The notes below the pieces were generated by a model that saw nothing but the letters and a program-made list of their open reading frames with translations, made no database searches and was not told where the DNA came from. A program made the translations under genes and the position numbers. From Entelurus aequoreus (taxonomy: Eukaryota; Chordata; Actinopteri; Syngnathiformes; Syngnathidae), in NCBI RefSeq assembly GCF_033978785.1, contig NC_084743.1:23031922-23095921 (forward strand): a stretch of 64,000 nt of DNA, written 5' to 3'. Below, piece by piece: positions 1 through 9,574 of the stretch (its first letter is position 1; every line of letters begins with the position of its first letter).

Positions 1-180
1 TCAATGAAACAATAGAAAACACGTACTCATATAGTAGTACAGTTGGCACAGTACAGTAAACTGACGGTTAATATTTAAACATTTAACATGTGATATTTCA
101 AACAATTTTGAACAGAAATAGTTCATGCACATTCAGATAAATTCTTCACAATTACAATAAAAACTAATTTGGCTGGGGTC
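1..180 (+). mobile_element. Internal part of a CACTGCAAAAA-ended DNA element (left end outside window)
   Basis: This stretch is nearly identical to 26571-26758, which lies inside the complete element at 26210-28242. The left terminus is therefore upstream of this window. It is followed, as in the other copy, by a TA tract, a hAT MITE and a Tc1 MITE. No coding sequence is seen. Confidence 0.75.
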
Positions 181-198
181 CGGGCTGTATATATATAT

Positions 199-731
199 AC
201 CGTAATTTCCGGACTATAAGCCGCTACTTTTTCCCCTCGTTCTGGTCCCTGCGGCTTATACAAGGGTGCGGCTTATATACGGCCTGTTCTTCTCCGACAC
301 CGACGAAGAGGATTTCGGTGGTTTTAGTACGCAGGAGGAAGACGATGACACAATGATTAAAGACTGACTTTTCATATACCGGTAGGCTGGTTGTTTTGAT
401 AACGTACAGGCGAGCACTTTGTATTACTTTGCAGCGTTGTATTATTTGTACTCTGCACGAATGCTGTTCGCCATGTCAAAGATGTGAAAGTTTGATTGAA
501 TGATTGAAAGATTTATAGTTAATAAATAGGACGCTTTGCGTTCCCAAACAGTCATCTCTGTCCCGACAATCCCCTCCGTGGTAGCAGGAACCCCTATATA
601 CTACGCTAATTACACATCAAAACCCTGCGGCTTATAGTCGGGTGCGGCTTATATATGGAGCAATCTGTATTTTCCCCTAAATTTAGCTGGTGCGGCTTAT
701 AGTCAGGTGCGGCTTATAGTCCGGAAATTAC

Positions 732-734
<3 letters not shown>
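199..734 (+). mobile_element. Complete CCGG-TIR DNA transposon (non-autonomous), TA-flanked
   Basis: The left end reads ACCGTAATTTCCGGACTATA and the right end is its reverse complement, followed by TATA. The terminal inverted repeat continues into GCGGCTTATA-type subrepeats. It sits inside a TA tract, so a TA target duplication (Tc1/mariner/pogo-like) is consistent but cannot be proved. An acidic reading-frame tail is at 287-367. The absence of this insert in the sister arrangement near 26759-26860 shows it inserted after the composite formed. Confidence 0.75.
287..367 (+). pseudogene. Possible C-terminal tail of a deleted transposase ORF
   Basis: The frame reads a strongly acidic peptide (SDTDEEDFGGF, then EEDDD, ending IKD and TGA) inside an otherwise non-coding CCGG-TIR element. 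Acidic C-termini are common in pogo-like transposases, so this may be the last codons left after internal deletion. This is inferred from composition only; no DDE motif is present. Confidence 0.3.

Positions 735-800
<66 letters not shown>
735..800. repeat. (TA)n microsatellite
   Basis: Uninterrupted TA dinucleotides fill the space between the CCGG-TIR element and the hAT MITE. The equivalent tract in the sister copy is 26759-26860. Confidence 0.97.
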
Positions 801-803
<3 letters not shown>

Positions 804-1122
804 GGCTGCAACAACTAATCGATTAAATCGATTATTAAACTAGTTGCCGATTAATTTAGTCATCGATTCGTTGGATCTATGCTATGCGCAGAGTTTTTAT
901 TTTTTTTTATTTTTTTTAAATAAACCTTTATTTATAAACTGCAACATTTACAAACAGCTGAGAAACAATAATCAAAATAAGTATGGTGCCAGTATGCTGT
1001 TTTTTCCCCAATAAAATACTGGATAGGATAGAAATGTAGTTTGTCTCTTTTATCCGATTATTAATCGAAGTAATAATCGACAGATTAATCGATGATCAAA
1101 TTAATCGTTTGATGCAGCCCTA
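801..1122 (+). mobile_element. hAT-like MITE, TIR TAGGGCTGCAACAACTAATC
   Basis: The termini TAGGGCTGCA and TGCAGCCCTA are inverted, and the subterminal regions are rich in ATCGATTAAT-type inverted motifs. It is flanked by TA repeats, so an 8-bp ATATATAT duplication is possible but uninformative. A second copy lies at 26861-27190 in the same context. It is non-coding. Confidence 0.8.
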
Positions 1123-1129
1123 ATATATA

Positions 1130-1480
1130 CACTACCGTTCAAAAGTTTGGGGTCACATTGAAATGTCCTTATTTTTGAAGGAAAAGCACTGTACTTTTCA
1201 ATGAAGATAACTTTAAACTAGTCTTAACTTTAAAGAAATACACTCTATACATTGCTAATGTGGTACATGACTATTCTAGCTGCAAATGTCTGGTTTTTGG
1301 TGCAATATCTACATAGGTGTATAGAGGCCCATTTCCAGCAACTATCACTCCAGTGTTCTAATGGTACAATGTGTTTGCTCATTGGCTCAGAAGGCTAATT
1401 GATGATTAGAAAACCCTTGTGCAATCATGTTCACACATCTGAAAACAGTTTAGCTCGTTACAGAAGCTACAAAACTGACC
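1130..1480 (+). mobile_element. Tc1-like MITE (CACTACCG family), cut by the assembly gap
   Basis: It starts with CACTACCGTTCAAAAGTTTG after a TA and follows the 525-bp copies at 27198, 41473 and 61491 up to the run of N. The part carrying the truncated transposase start codons is lost in the gap. Confidence 0.9.
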
Positions 1481-1500
1481 NNNNNNNNNNNNNNNNNNNN
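1481..1500. other. Assembly gap (20 N)
   Basis: Twenty N lie between the middle of a Tc1 MITE and the interior of an unrelated CCGG-TIR element. The sequence on the two sides does not belong together, so the true gap is probably larger than 20 bp or the join is wrong. Confidence 0.99.
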
Positions 1501-1840
1501 TTTCTTCTCAAAACTTGACAGTGCGCCTTATGTACACCTAATGTATGGAATAATTATGGTTTTGCTTACCGACCTCGAAGCTTTTTTGTTTGGTACATGG
1601 TGTAATGATAAGTGTGACCAGTAGATGGCAGTCACACATAAGAGATATGTGTAGACTGCAATATGACTCAAGTAAACAACACCAACATTTTATATGTTCC
1701 ATTGAAATATAGAACATTACACACGGCGCTCAAAATTCGATCAAAATGTTTTAGTACGACTCTGGTAAGTTATGAAGCCGCATAGCTTGATGGATTGTTG
1801 GCGCATTAAACGTACGAGTATTATTATGGTGTGTGTTTAA

Positions 1841-2945
1841 AGGCCTACTGAAATGAGATTTTCTTATTCAAACGGGGATAGCATATCCATTCTATGTGTC
1901 ATACTTGATCATTTCGCGATATTGCCATATTTTTGCTGAAAGGATTTAGTAGAGAACATCGACGATAAAGTTCGCAACTTTTGGTCGCTGATAAAAAAGC
2001 CTTGCATGTACCGGAAGTAGCGTGACGACACAGGTTGAAGAGCTCCTCACATCTGCACATTGTTTACAATCATGCGAGAAAGCGACGATTACCCCATTAA
2101 TTTGAGCGAGGATGAAAGATTCGTGGATGAGGAAAGTGAAAGTGAAGGATTAGAGGGCAGTGGAAGCGATTCAGATAGGGAAGATGCTGTGAGAGGCGGG
2201 TGGGACCGGATATTCAGCTGGGAATGACTAAAACAGTAAATAAACACAAGACATATATATATACTCTATTAGCCACAACACAACCAGGCTAATATTTAAT
2301 ATGCCACAAATTAATCCCGCATAACAAACACCTCCCCCCTCCCGTCCATATAACTCGCCAATACAACTCAAACACCCGCACAACACACTCAATCCCACAG
2401 CCCAAAGTACCGTTAACTTCCGCAAAGTTCATACAGCACATATATTTCCCCAAAGTTACGTACGTGACATGCACATAGCGGCACACACCTACGGGCAAGC
2501 GATCAAATGTTTGGAAGAAAGCTGCGTACTCACGGTAGCACGTCTGCTATCCAACTCAAAGTCCTCCTGGTTGTGTTGCTGCAGCCAGCCGCTAATACAC
2601 CGATCCCACCTACAGCTTTCTTCTTTGCTGTCTTCATTGTTCATTAAACAAATTGCAAAAGATTCACCAACACAGATGTCCAGAATACTGTGGAATTTTG
2701 CGATGAAAACAGACGACTTAATAGCTGGCCACAATGGTGTCCCAAAATGTCCGCTACAATCCGTGACGTCACGCGCAAACGTCATCATACCGAGACGTTT
2801 TCAGCAGGATATTTCGCGGGAAATTTAAAATTGCACTTTATAAGTTAACCCGGCCATATTGGCATGTGTTGCAATGTTAAGATTTCATCATTGATATATA
2901 AACTATCAGACTGCGTGGTCGGTAGTAGTGGGTTTCAGTAGGCCT
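1841..2945 (+). mobile_element. TTAA-flanked piggyBac-like non-autonomous element, copy 1
   Basis: TTAA stands at 1837-1840 and 2946-2949, immediately outside the inverted ends AGGCCTACTGAAA and TTTCAGTAGGCCT. The TTAA duplication is the hallmark of piggyBac-type integration. Three other copies (22330, 30895, 49975) have the same ends and the same TTAA. It carries a 51-codon acidic frame at 2072-2227 but no recognisable DDD transposase core. Confidence 0.85.
2072..2227 (+). pseudogene. Conserved acidic ORF inside TTAA element copy 1
   Basis: An ATG opens 51 codons ending FSWE and a TGA. The peptide contains INLSEDERFVDEE and then runs rich in Glu, Ser and Asp. The same INLSEDER core is readable in the other three copies (on the minus strand at 24414-24608, about 31813-31870 and about 50960-51045). 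PiggyBac transposases often start with an acidic region, so this may be the remaining N-terminus. It could also be a captured host exon. Function is not known. Confidence 0.45.
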
Positions 2946-2995
2946 TTAATGCGCCCTATAATCCGGTGCGCCCTATGGTCCGGAAAATACGGTAT

Positions 2996-3339
2996 ATATA
3001 CACAGTAGACTTTGCATGCAGTTGCAATTCCAAGACGTTAGATGGCAGAAGTGTATAGACTACGGTGTGATGCCTCAGCCAGGAAGTAGTCTTTGCCATT
3101 AAGTTGAATGTGCCTGTCTTTGCTTTGGTTGAGTCTTAGAAAGTGTTTATACTGTAAGGGCCAGATCTACTGAAGGTTTGCGTGTATATTTATCACAAAA
3201 AAGCTGATCCATTAAGCTCCTGCACACAGGATTGCGTCTCTTAAATTAGCAAATTAGAAAGCACAATTTTTTTAGCGTGTCTCTCCTAATGAATATGCAG
3301 AATACATGCTGATTAGTAGAACGTCATGAAGCGGCTTGA
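2996..3339. other. Low-copy sequence with a possible MITE fragment
   Basis: No gene is seen. At about 3158-3305 a terminus-like GGGCCAGATCTACTGAAGG resembles the inverse of a motif at about 55020-55045, suggesting an old MITE. The remainder is featureless. Confidence 0.4.
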
Positions 3340-3407
3340 AGATGAACTGTAAAACATAATCTATGCAACATTTTGACCAAAGAACCACCATTACATGTTA
3401 TGTAGAC

Positions 3408-3813
<406 letters not shown>

Positions 3814-3885
3814 ATGTAGACCACAAGGAAGTGTTTTCAATTTAGAAAAAAAATAATAATAATACGACTCCTTTAATGCGCCCTA

Positions 3886-5276
3886 TATATGAAAAAAGAT
3901 CGAAAATAGCGTACAGAATGGCCTGTACGCCTGAGAGACTGTGTGGGTGTCAGGGGGACTGCATTAGAGTGGTTCAGATCCTACCTGTCAGAGAGGTCCT
4001 TCTCAGTCAGGCTGGGGGACGCCACCTCTTCTTCTGCTCCGCTTTACTGTGGTGTCCCCCAGGGATCCATTCTAGGCCCCATCCTGTTTTCCTTGTACAT
4101 TCTCCCTCTTGGAGAGATTTTTAAGAGGCATGGAGTGTCTTATCACTTTTATGCAGATGACTGCCAAATTTATATGCCAATTTCAAAAGGCCACGGCCCC
4201 CTGACACCCCTTCTCAACTGTCTATGCGACGTCAGGGCTTGGTTAGCCCAGAATTTTTTAATAATGAATGAGGGAAAAACGGAAATTTCAGTTTTTGGTC
4301 CGGCCCTCACTGACTTGGGACCATTGCAAAATGATGTGCGTCCCAAAGTCACCAGCCTTGGCGTCACTATAGACAGCGATTTTAAATTTGACAAACAAGT
4401 CAATGGCGTTTTAAAATCGTGTTTTTATCATCTTCATCTTTTAGCAAAGGTAAAACCATTTTTATCTTTTAACCTTTTTGAACAAGTCGTGCATGCTTTT
4501 ATCTCAAGTCGCCTGGACTACTGCAATGCACTTTATGCTGGCATTAGCCAAAAAGCTCTCTCCAGGTTGCAGTTAGTCCAGAACGCGGCAGCACGACTTT
4601 TAACAGGGGCCAGGAAACGCGAGCATATAACACCAATTCTTCGGAGTTTGCACTGGCTCCCTGTTCATTTTAGAATTGATTTTAAATCCTTGCTGTTTGT
4701 TTTTAAAGCTTTACATGGACTGGCACCTCAGTATATCTCGGACCTCATCCAAATTTACACTCCTGCGCGCGCTCTGAGGTCCGAGAGCCAGCTCCAGCTC
4801 GTGGTGCCCAGGACGAGACTTAAAACCAGGGGAGACAGGGCCTTCTCTGTGGTCGGCCCTAAACTCTGGAACACTCTGCCCCTCCATGTTCAAACTGCTT
4901 CCACAGTGGAGTGTTTCAAGTCTCGTCTTAAGACCCACTTTTATTCTTTGCCTTTTAACACTACGTGAGTTGTGTGGTCTTCTGTCCTCTGTTGTCCTGT
5001 GTGTTTTTTTTAATAAATGTTGATGTCTATTTTACTGTTTTAATTGGTTTTACCCTTTAAAATCGTTTTAATCATATTTATTTTTTATATTGTGTCTCTA
5101 TTGGTTTTTCTATTCATTTATTCTTTGTTTTTATTCAGTCATTGGTGTAGCATAATATTGTTTTTAATATTGTTTTTAATATTGTTTTTAACATGGTTGT
5201 GCAGCACTTTGGAAACATTCTTGTTGTGTAAATGTGCTATATAAATAAAGTGGATTGGATTGATTGGATTGGATTA
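3886..5276 (+). mobile_element. 5'-truncated L2-type LINE
   Basis: The element starts inside the reverse transcriptase domain, keeps the full C-terminal coding region, a T-rich 3' UTR and a 3' tail of tandem ATTGGATTGG units at about 5251-5275, as is usual for L2 elements. The 5' truncation is typical of incomplete target-primed reverse transcription. No target duplication is obvious. Confidence 0.88.
3943..4968 (+). CDS. L2 LINE ORF2 C-terminal part (reverse transcriptase), 5'-truncated
   Basis: This frame is open for 341 codons. The GTG at the first position is not a real start; homology continues upstream to about 3925 (RLRDC before VGVRGTALEW). The RT palm motifs are visible: GVPQGSILGP at residues 37-46 and YADD at 70-73, the catalytic Asp pair. 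After it come the L2/CR1-type LDYCNALYAG at 191-200 and RLQLVQNAAARLL at 208-220, then the C-terminal HWLPV and LWNTLP blocks. The endonuclease and N-terminal RT are missing, so it cannot retrotranspose. The long intact frame suggests a fairly young insertion. The product would act on LINE RNA at nicked target DNA; here it is a dead copy. Confidence 0.88.
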   Translation: MGVRGTALEWFRSYLSERSFSVRLGDATSSSAPLYCGVPQGSILGPILFSLYILPLGEIFKRHGVSYHFYADDCQIYMPISKGHGPLTPLLNCLCDVRAWLAQNFLIMNEGKTEISVFGPALTDLGPLQNDVRPKVTSLGVTIDSDFKFDKQVNGVLKSCFYHLHLLAKVKPFLSFNLFEQVVHAFISSRLDYCNALYAGISQKALSRLQLVQNAAARLLTGARKREHITPILRSLHWLPVHFRIDFKSLLFVFKALHGLAPQYISDLIQIYTPARALRSESQLQLVVPRTRLKTRGDRAFSVVGPKLWNTLPLHVQTASTVECFKSRLKTHFYSLPFNTT

Positions 5277-6100
5277 AGCAAATAAATCAAACAAAGTACT
5301 GAAATTACCCGGTTTAAAAAACTGTTCAAACTTAACGTGTCTACATAGAGTCCTGATAAACTTATCGAACCTTATCGAAAATGAGATAATCCTATTCATC
5401 CCATTATGTGAATCACAACAACTTTATTGGTTATTCATCGATGCATTTACTTAATTTGTTTGTGCTACAAAACTGAGCACACATTCCTAAGTAGTAGGAT
5501 TACATGACATCTGCTTCTTCCTACTCCTTTTCGGACATGTTGCAATGAAAATCTGGAAATCCGACTATGCACACATGTTTGAAATAAATAAAAATACACA
5601 ATAGTAACTGCTCAGTAAGCTCTGAACGCACATGTTTTGTATGTAAAGCCCCGAGACCGTTACTACTGTTCCTTTGCTAATTTGTGTGGTCGAGCTGATA
5701 AATGGCACCCATCTCATCTGCAAGGATCTGTGAAAACGTATGAGCTACTTTTCTTTGTGTGAGCCAAATTCATTTCGGTCTGACATTGGCAAGTCCTGTA
5801 AGGATGGTAATTGGATTTCTCAAATAAGTGAAACTCTGCTTTCTCTCGGCGCCCCACAATAGTAATTGAGGTTAAATGAAATGGTCAGCCGTGCACCAAA
5901 CCTCGGCGGATGTTCTGTGGCAAGTGTGTGCTGAAAAATGAACATTTCTAATCTGAGCTGGGAGTGTTCATAGATGCTACGATTACTATAAGAAAAAGGG
6001 AATATCATTAGATGGCAAAGATGGAAGTGACGCTGTTATTTTGTAGGTCACCTACTGTTAATGACAAATTATTTTATTGTTAATGAGTCTGTAACCTTGA
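5277..6100. other. Low-copy intronic sequence with a short LINE 3' remnant
   Basis: No exon with good splice sites was found on either strand. At about 5505-5560 the motif CTTCTTCCTACTCCTTTTCG matches, in reverse, the 3' UTR of the LINE at 34310-35017, so an old LINE tail lies here. The remainder looks single copy. Confidence 0.5.
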
Positions 6101-6822
6101 GTTTTGCGATAACACTTATGTTAGTCTTTCAACTCAATCATTCTTCAAACTGAATTTTTTTTTTTTTACCAAGAACTTGGCCAATCAGTGGTGCTCAAAA
6201 CAGGAAGCAACTAAATCTTATAAAAAATCCTGGTCCACAAACAGAAATTGTGGAACCGGGTAATTCTTCATTGAACGATGAATTTTGTTTATAATTTGTC
6301 TTTAAAATTGTTACAAGTACACCTCTGCATAACATTGCACCCTTATTAACGTCAATTAAAAACACACCGGTCTTTCATCGTCTCCCAGTGTAGTCACAGT
6401 GAAGCTAAGCGCTACGTAAGCTTCATATCTAGCACTGTGACGCAATGGTCACATGACGGCAATTGTTGGTGTTGTCCCAAAATACAGAAAGCCAAGGAGG
6501 CAGTGAGCACGTAAAAAGTATTTTAATGTAGACAAAAACAAAAGGCAAAGGCACTAAAGCATTGGGAATGCTATGCAAAACGAAACTAAACTGGACAGGC
6601 AATAAAATAACAAAAACGGAATGCTGGAGAACAGCAAAGACTCACGGGTGAAAAGTATGAGCTTACACTTATGTTAATCTTTCAACTCACTCATTCTTCA
6701 AAACTCGGCCAATCAGTGGGGCTAAAAACAGGAAGCAACTAAATCTTATAAACAATCCTGGTCCGCAAACAGAAATTGTGGAACCGGACAATTCTTCATT
6801 GAAGGGGACCTATGATGAATTT
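6101..6822. repeat. Diverged direct repeat pair
   Basis: About 160 bp at 6111-6283 recurs at 6663-6822, both containing ACAGGAAGCAACTAAATC and AGAAATTGTGGAACCGG. The intervening 380 bp is unique. The pair may be remnants of one interspersed family or a local duplication. Confidence 0.7.
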
Positions 6823-7782
6823 AGTTTTTTTCTGACTTATAAATGTTGTTAGAATATTGGATATTCATGGTAAACAATGCCAAATGGTTAAATTATAAGG
6901 TTGATGCATTTTGGCGTGAGCTTGCACGCACTTTTGAATGCCTTATACATAGCAACTGACGTTGTGATCAAAAGTTGGAATAGCAACATTTTATTATATT
7001 CAACACTCTACAGCCATCTGGCGGCTAAAGTGGATAGTGCACGCAACTCGGCCAATCTTTGTTGTAGCGGTGTAGCGTGCAATGACGGGAGTGGAAGAAG
7101 TGCCAAAAGATGGAGCTAACTGTTTTAATTACATTCAGACTTTACTTAAATTAATAACCGAGCAGCATCTCCTCATACGGAAACAACAACAAACGTGTCC
7201 CGTGAAAAACCGTCCGACCGGAACTCTCTAATAACTACGGCGCGTCACGGACTACAAAGGCGGACGCGGCACAATTTTTCATGATATATGCAGATCCCAA
7301 ATACAGATCAGCAGGTACCAGAAAGTAAGAAAAGTTGGTTTTGCATATTATTGTGAAACAAAACGCCAGATAATATGTCTTACCTTAAACACACCATAAT
7401 AATACTCGTATGTTTAATGCGCTGACAATACATCAAGCGGCGCAGCTTCTTATAGCTTACCAAAGTCGTACTAAAACATTTTGATAGATTTTTGAGAGCC
7501 GTGTGTAAGGTTCTATATTTCCAATGGAACATATACCATGTTGGTGTTGTTTACTTGAGTCATATTGCCATCATATTGCAGTCTACACGTATCTCTTATG
7601 TTTGACTGCCATCTACCGGTCACACTTATTACACCATGTACCAAATAAAATTGCTTTGAGTTCGGTAAGCAAAACCAGAATTATCCCTACATTAGGCGCA
7701 ACGGGTTATAAGGCGCATTGTTGAGTTTTGAGGGAAAAAAAAAATATTTAAAGTGCGCCTTTTAGTCCGGAAAATACGGTAT
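6823..7782 (+). mobile_element. CCGG-TIR DNA transposon copy
   Basis: The right end at about 7760-7782 reads TAGTCCGGAAAATACGGTAT. The part 7200-7780 is collinear with 28640-29090 and in reverse with 1501-1836. The left end could not be fixed. It includes an exon-like remnant at about 7245-7330 (DYKGG in one frame) followed by GTAAGA. Confidence 0.65.
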
Positions 7783-7932
7783 ATTAAAAATCATGTACTC
7801 ATGTATTTATTTTTGAAATTAACTATGGTTGGACATTCTTTTAAATTTTGTTCTATTAGTGAACCAAAAATGTACAGAACCTTGCCTTCATTACATTCTT
7901 TAATGTACCTTAATATTTATATATATCAATAT
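7783..7932. other. Short spacer, nothing recognised
   Basis: AT-rich sequence between two elements; it includes the left copy of the 8-bp duplication ATCAATAT at 7925-7932. Confidence 0.5.
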
Positions 7933-8780
7933 TAGAGATGTCCGATAATATTGGACTGCCGATATTATCGGCCGATAAATTCTTTAAAATGTAATATCGG
8001 AAATTATCGGTATCGGTTTCAAAAAGTTAAATTCATGGATTTTTTTAAAACGCCGCTGTACGGAGTGGTACATGGACGTAGGGAGAATTACAGAGCGCCA
8101 ATAAACCTTAAAGGCACTGCCTTTGCATGCCGGTCCAATCACGTAATATCTACGGCTTTTCACACACACAAGTGAATCCAAGCCATACTTGGTCAACAGC
8201 CATACAGGTCACACTGAGGGTGATCGTATAAACAACTTTAACACTGTTACAAATATGCGCCACACTGTGAACCCACACCAAACAAGAATGACAAACACAT
8301 TTCGGGAGAACATCCGCACCGTAACACAACATAAACACAACAGAACAAATACCCAGAACCCCTTGCAGCACTAACTCTTCCGGGACGCTACAATATACAC
8401 CCCCCGCTACCCCCCAAAAACCCCGCCCCCCAACCCCGCCCACCTCAACCTCCTCATGCTCTCTCAGGGAGAGCATGTCCCAAATTCCAAGCTGCTGTTT
8501 TGAGGCATGTTAAAAAAAATAAAGCACTTTGTGACTTCAATAATAAATATGGCAGTGCCTTGTTGGCATTTATTTCCATAACTTGAGTTGATTTATTTTG
8601 GAAAACCTTGTCACATTGTTTAATGCATCCAGCGGAGCATCACAACAAAATTAGGCATAATAATGTGTTAATTCCACGACTGTATATATCGGTATCGGTT
8701 GATATCGGAAACGGTAATTAAGAGTTGGACAATATCGGAATATCAGATATCGGCAAAAAAGCCGTTATTGGACATCTCTA
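7933..8780 (+). mobile_element. hAT non-autonomous element (TAGAGATGTCCGATAAT family), copy 1
   Basis: Ends are TAGAGATGTCCGAT and GGACATCTCTA. ATCAATAT is duplicated exactly at 7925-7932 and 8781-8788. The subterminal region repeats ATCGG motifs. The interior contains a module beginning near 8200 (GTTACAAATATGCGCCACAC) also found at 9990, 23790 and 54220. It lacks the CCCGGGAGAC module present in the copies at 9575 and 52359, so it is a deletion derivative. It lies 99 bp from the tmeff2 exon. Confidence 0.92.
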
Positions 8781-8879
8781 ATCAATATATATTTTCTCTG
8801 TCATTTCGAAACCATTTGCAGTCTTCACTTCTTTTGTGTTTGAAACCGAGCAATTAAAATTTTTAAAAAATCAACTTAC

Positions 8880-8976
8880 CAAACGTCCTCTGCGTCCACA
8901 TCGCACTCGGCCCCAAACTGGCAAATGTCACACGTGGATGTTTCCTTTGGACTTGCCTCAGCGGAACCCTCTCCTC
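8880..8976 (-). CDS. tmeff2: tmeff2 internal exon (tomoregulin-2, start of second Kazal/follistatin module)
   Basis: On the minus strand a pyrimidine tract ending TTTCAG precedes the exon and GTAAGT follows it. The 97 bp contain 2 nt, 31 codons and 2 nt, so the upstream intron is phase 1 and the downstream intron phase 2. The translation runs from GEGSAEASPKETST to CDICQFGAECDVDAEDV, with the split last codon starting TG (Trp if the next exon begins with G). KETSTCDICQFGAECD followed by DAEDVW is, from knowledge of the family, the TMEFF2 sequence between the two Kazal domains; TMEFF1 differs clearly here. TMEFF2 is a type I membrane protein with two follistatin-like Kazal modules and one EGF module in its ectodomain, implicated in growth-factor signalling. 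Cysteines 15, 18 and 24 of the exon peptide are Kazal-module cysteines. The neighbouring exons are not in this window, as expected for a gene with very long introns. Which teleost paralogue (a or b) cannot be told. Confidence 0.88.
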
Positions 8977-8988
8977 CTGAAAGGAAGA

Positions 8989-9134
8989 CATAAATAAGAG
9001 TATGTGTTACAATTTTCAGTGTACCCACATAACCTGAATGATTCAACAGTCAAAACACATTTCCTACCAAATGTTTGAGAAAAATGCAGTCCAAACACAA
9101 ACAAATACTGTACTGTATATTAAGCCGGCCCACT
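8989..9134. other. Intronic sequence flanking the tmeff2 exon
   Basis: Low-copy sequence upstream of the exon in gene orientation; no further exon is seen. Confidence 0.5.
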
Positions 9135-9400
9135 TCAGCTAAGTTGTGTTGCTCGCCTCCAGCCTGATCACCTTTAGTGTTCTTTTCATTTCCTGTTCCT
9201 CCTGGTACATTAGATCCTACCCTTTTTGTAACATCACCTTTTGTTTGCATATTGCACGTTGTACTTTAATTATCCTGGGAATATACCCTTTGACAGTTTG
9301 CTCTGCCTGCTTCCTCTGCATCCTGGGGTCCCATCTCTTTGTATGTCCCTCTCCGCTCATTGCCGTCTTCGCAAACACGAATCTTCAATAAAATGCATGT
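9135..9400 (+). mobile_element. Probable LTR-retrotransposon fragment
   Basis: The block containing CTCTGCATCCTGGGGTCCC and an AATAAA at about 9388 is related, in reverse, to short segments at 33100-33165 and 45786-45845 (CCCCAGGATGCAGAG). Such segments are frequent in fish LTR elements. No ends or TSD could be fixed. Confidence 0.4.
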
Positions 9401-9574
9401 TAAATGTTCGTGCATCTATTTTGTCATTTATATGTAGGGATGGGTACAAAATGTTGCTACTTTTATATGCAACGACATAATTTGGTAACCTCACATCAGG
9501 TTGCAGACTAAACACCGAATCAAACACTTGATGAGGAAGCAATCATTTAATGCCAACAAAGCAAGTATGCTTTG

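Larger units (their letters stand above)
1501..2995 (-). mobile_element. CCGG-TIR DNA transposon copy, hosting a nested TTAA element
   Basis: The segment 1501-1836 is the reverse complement of the region 7390-7770, and the far end at about 2950-2995 reads the terminal repeat TCCGGAAAATACGGTATA. The host element is interrupted by the insertion at 1841-2945. The other terminus is missing into the gap. Confidence 0.7.

Noticed and set aside
5820..6008. Further tmeff2 exon downstream of 8880
   Set aside because: The minus-strand translation has no Kazal or EGF cysteine pattern and no matching splice sites. No CVCNIDC-like sequence was found anywhere below 8880.
9146..9480. Plus-strand ORFs near the tmeff2 exon
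   Set aside because: They lie in an LTR-like fragment, on the strand opposite to the gene, without splice signals.
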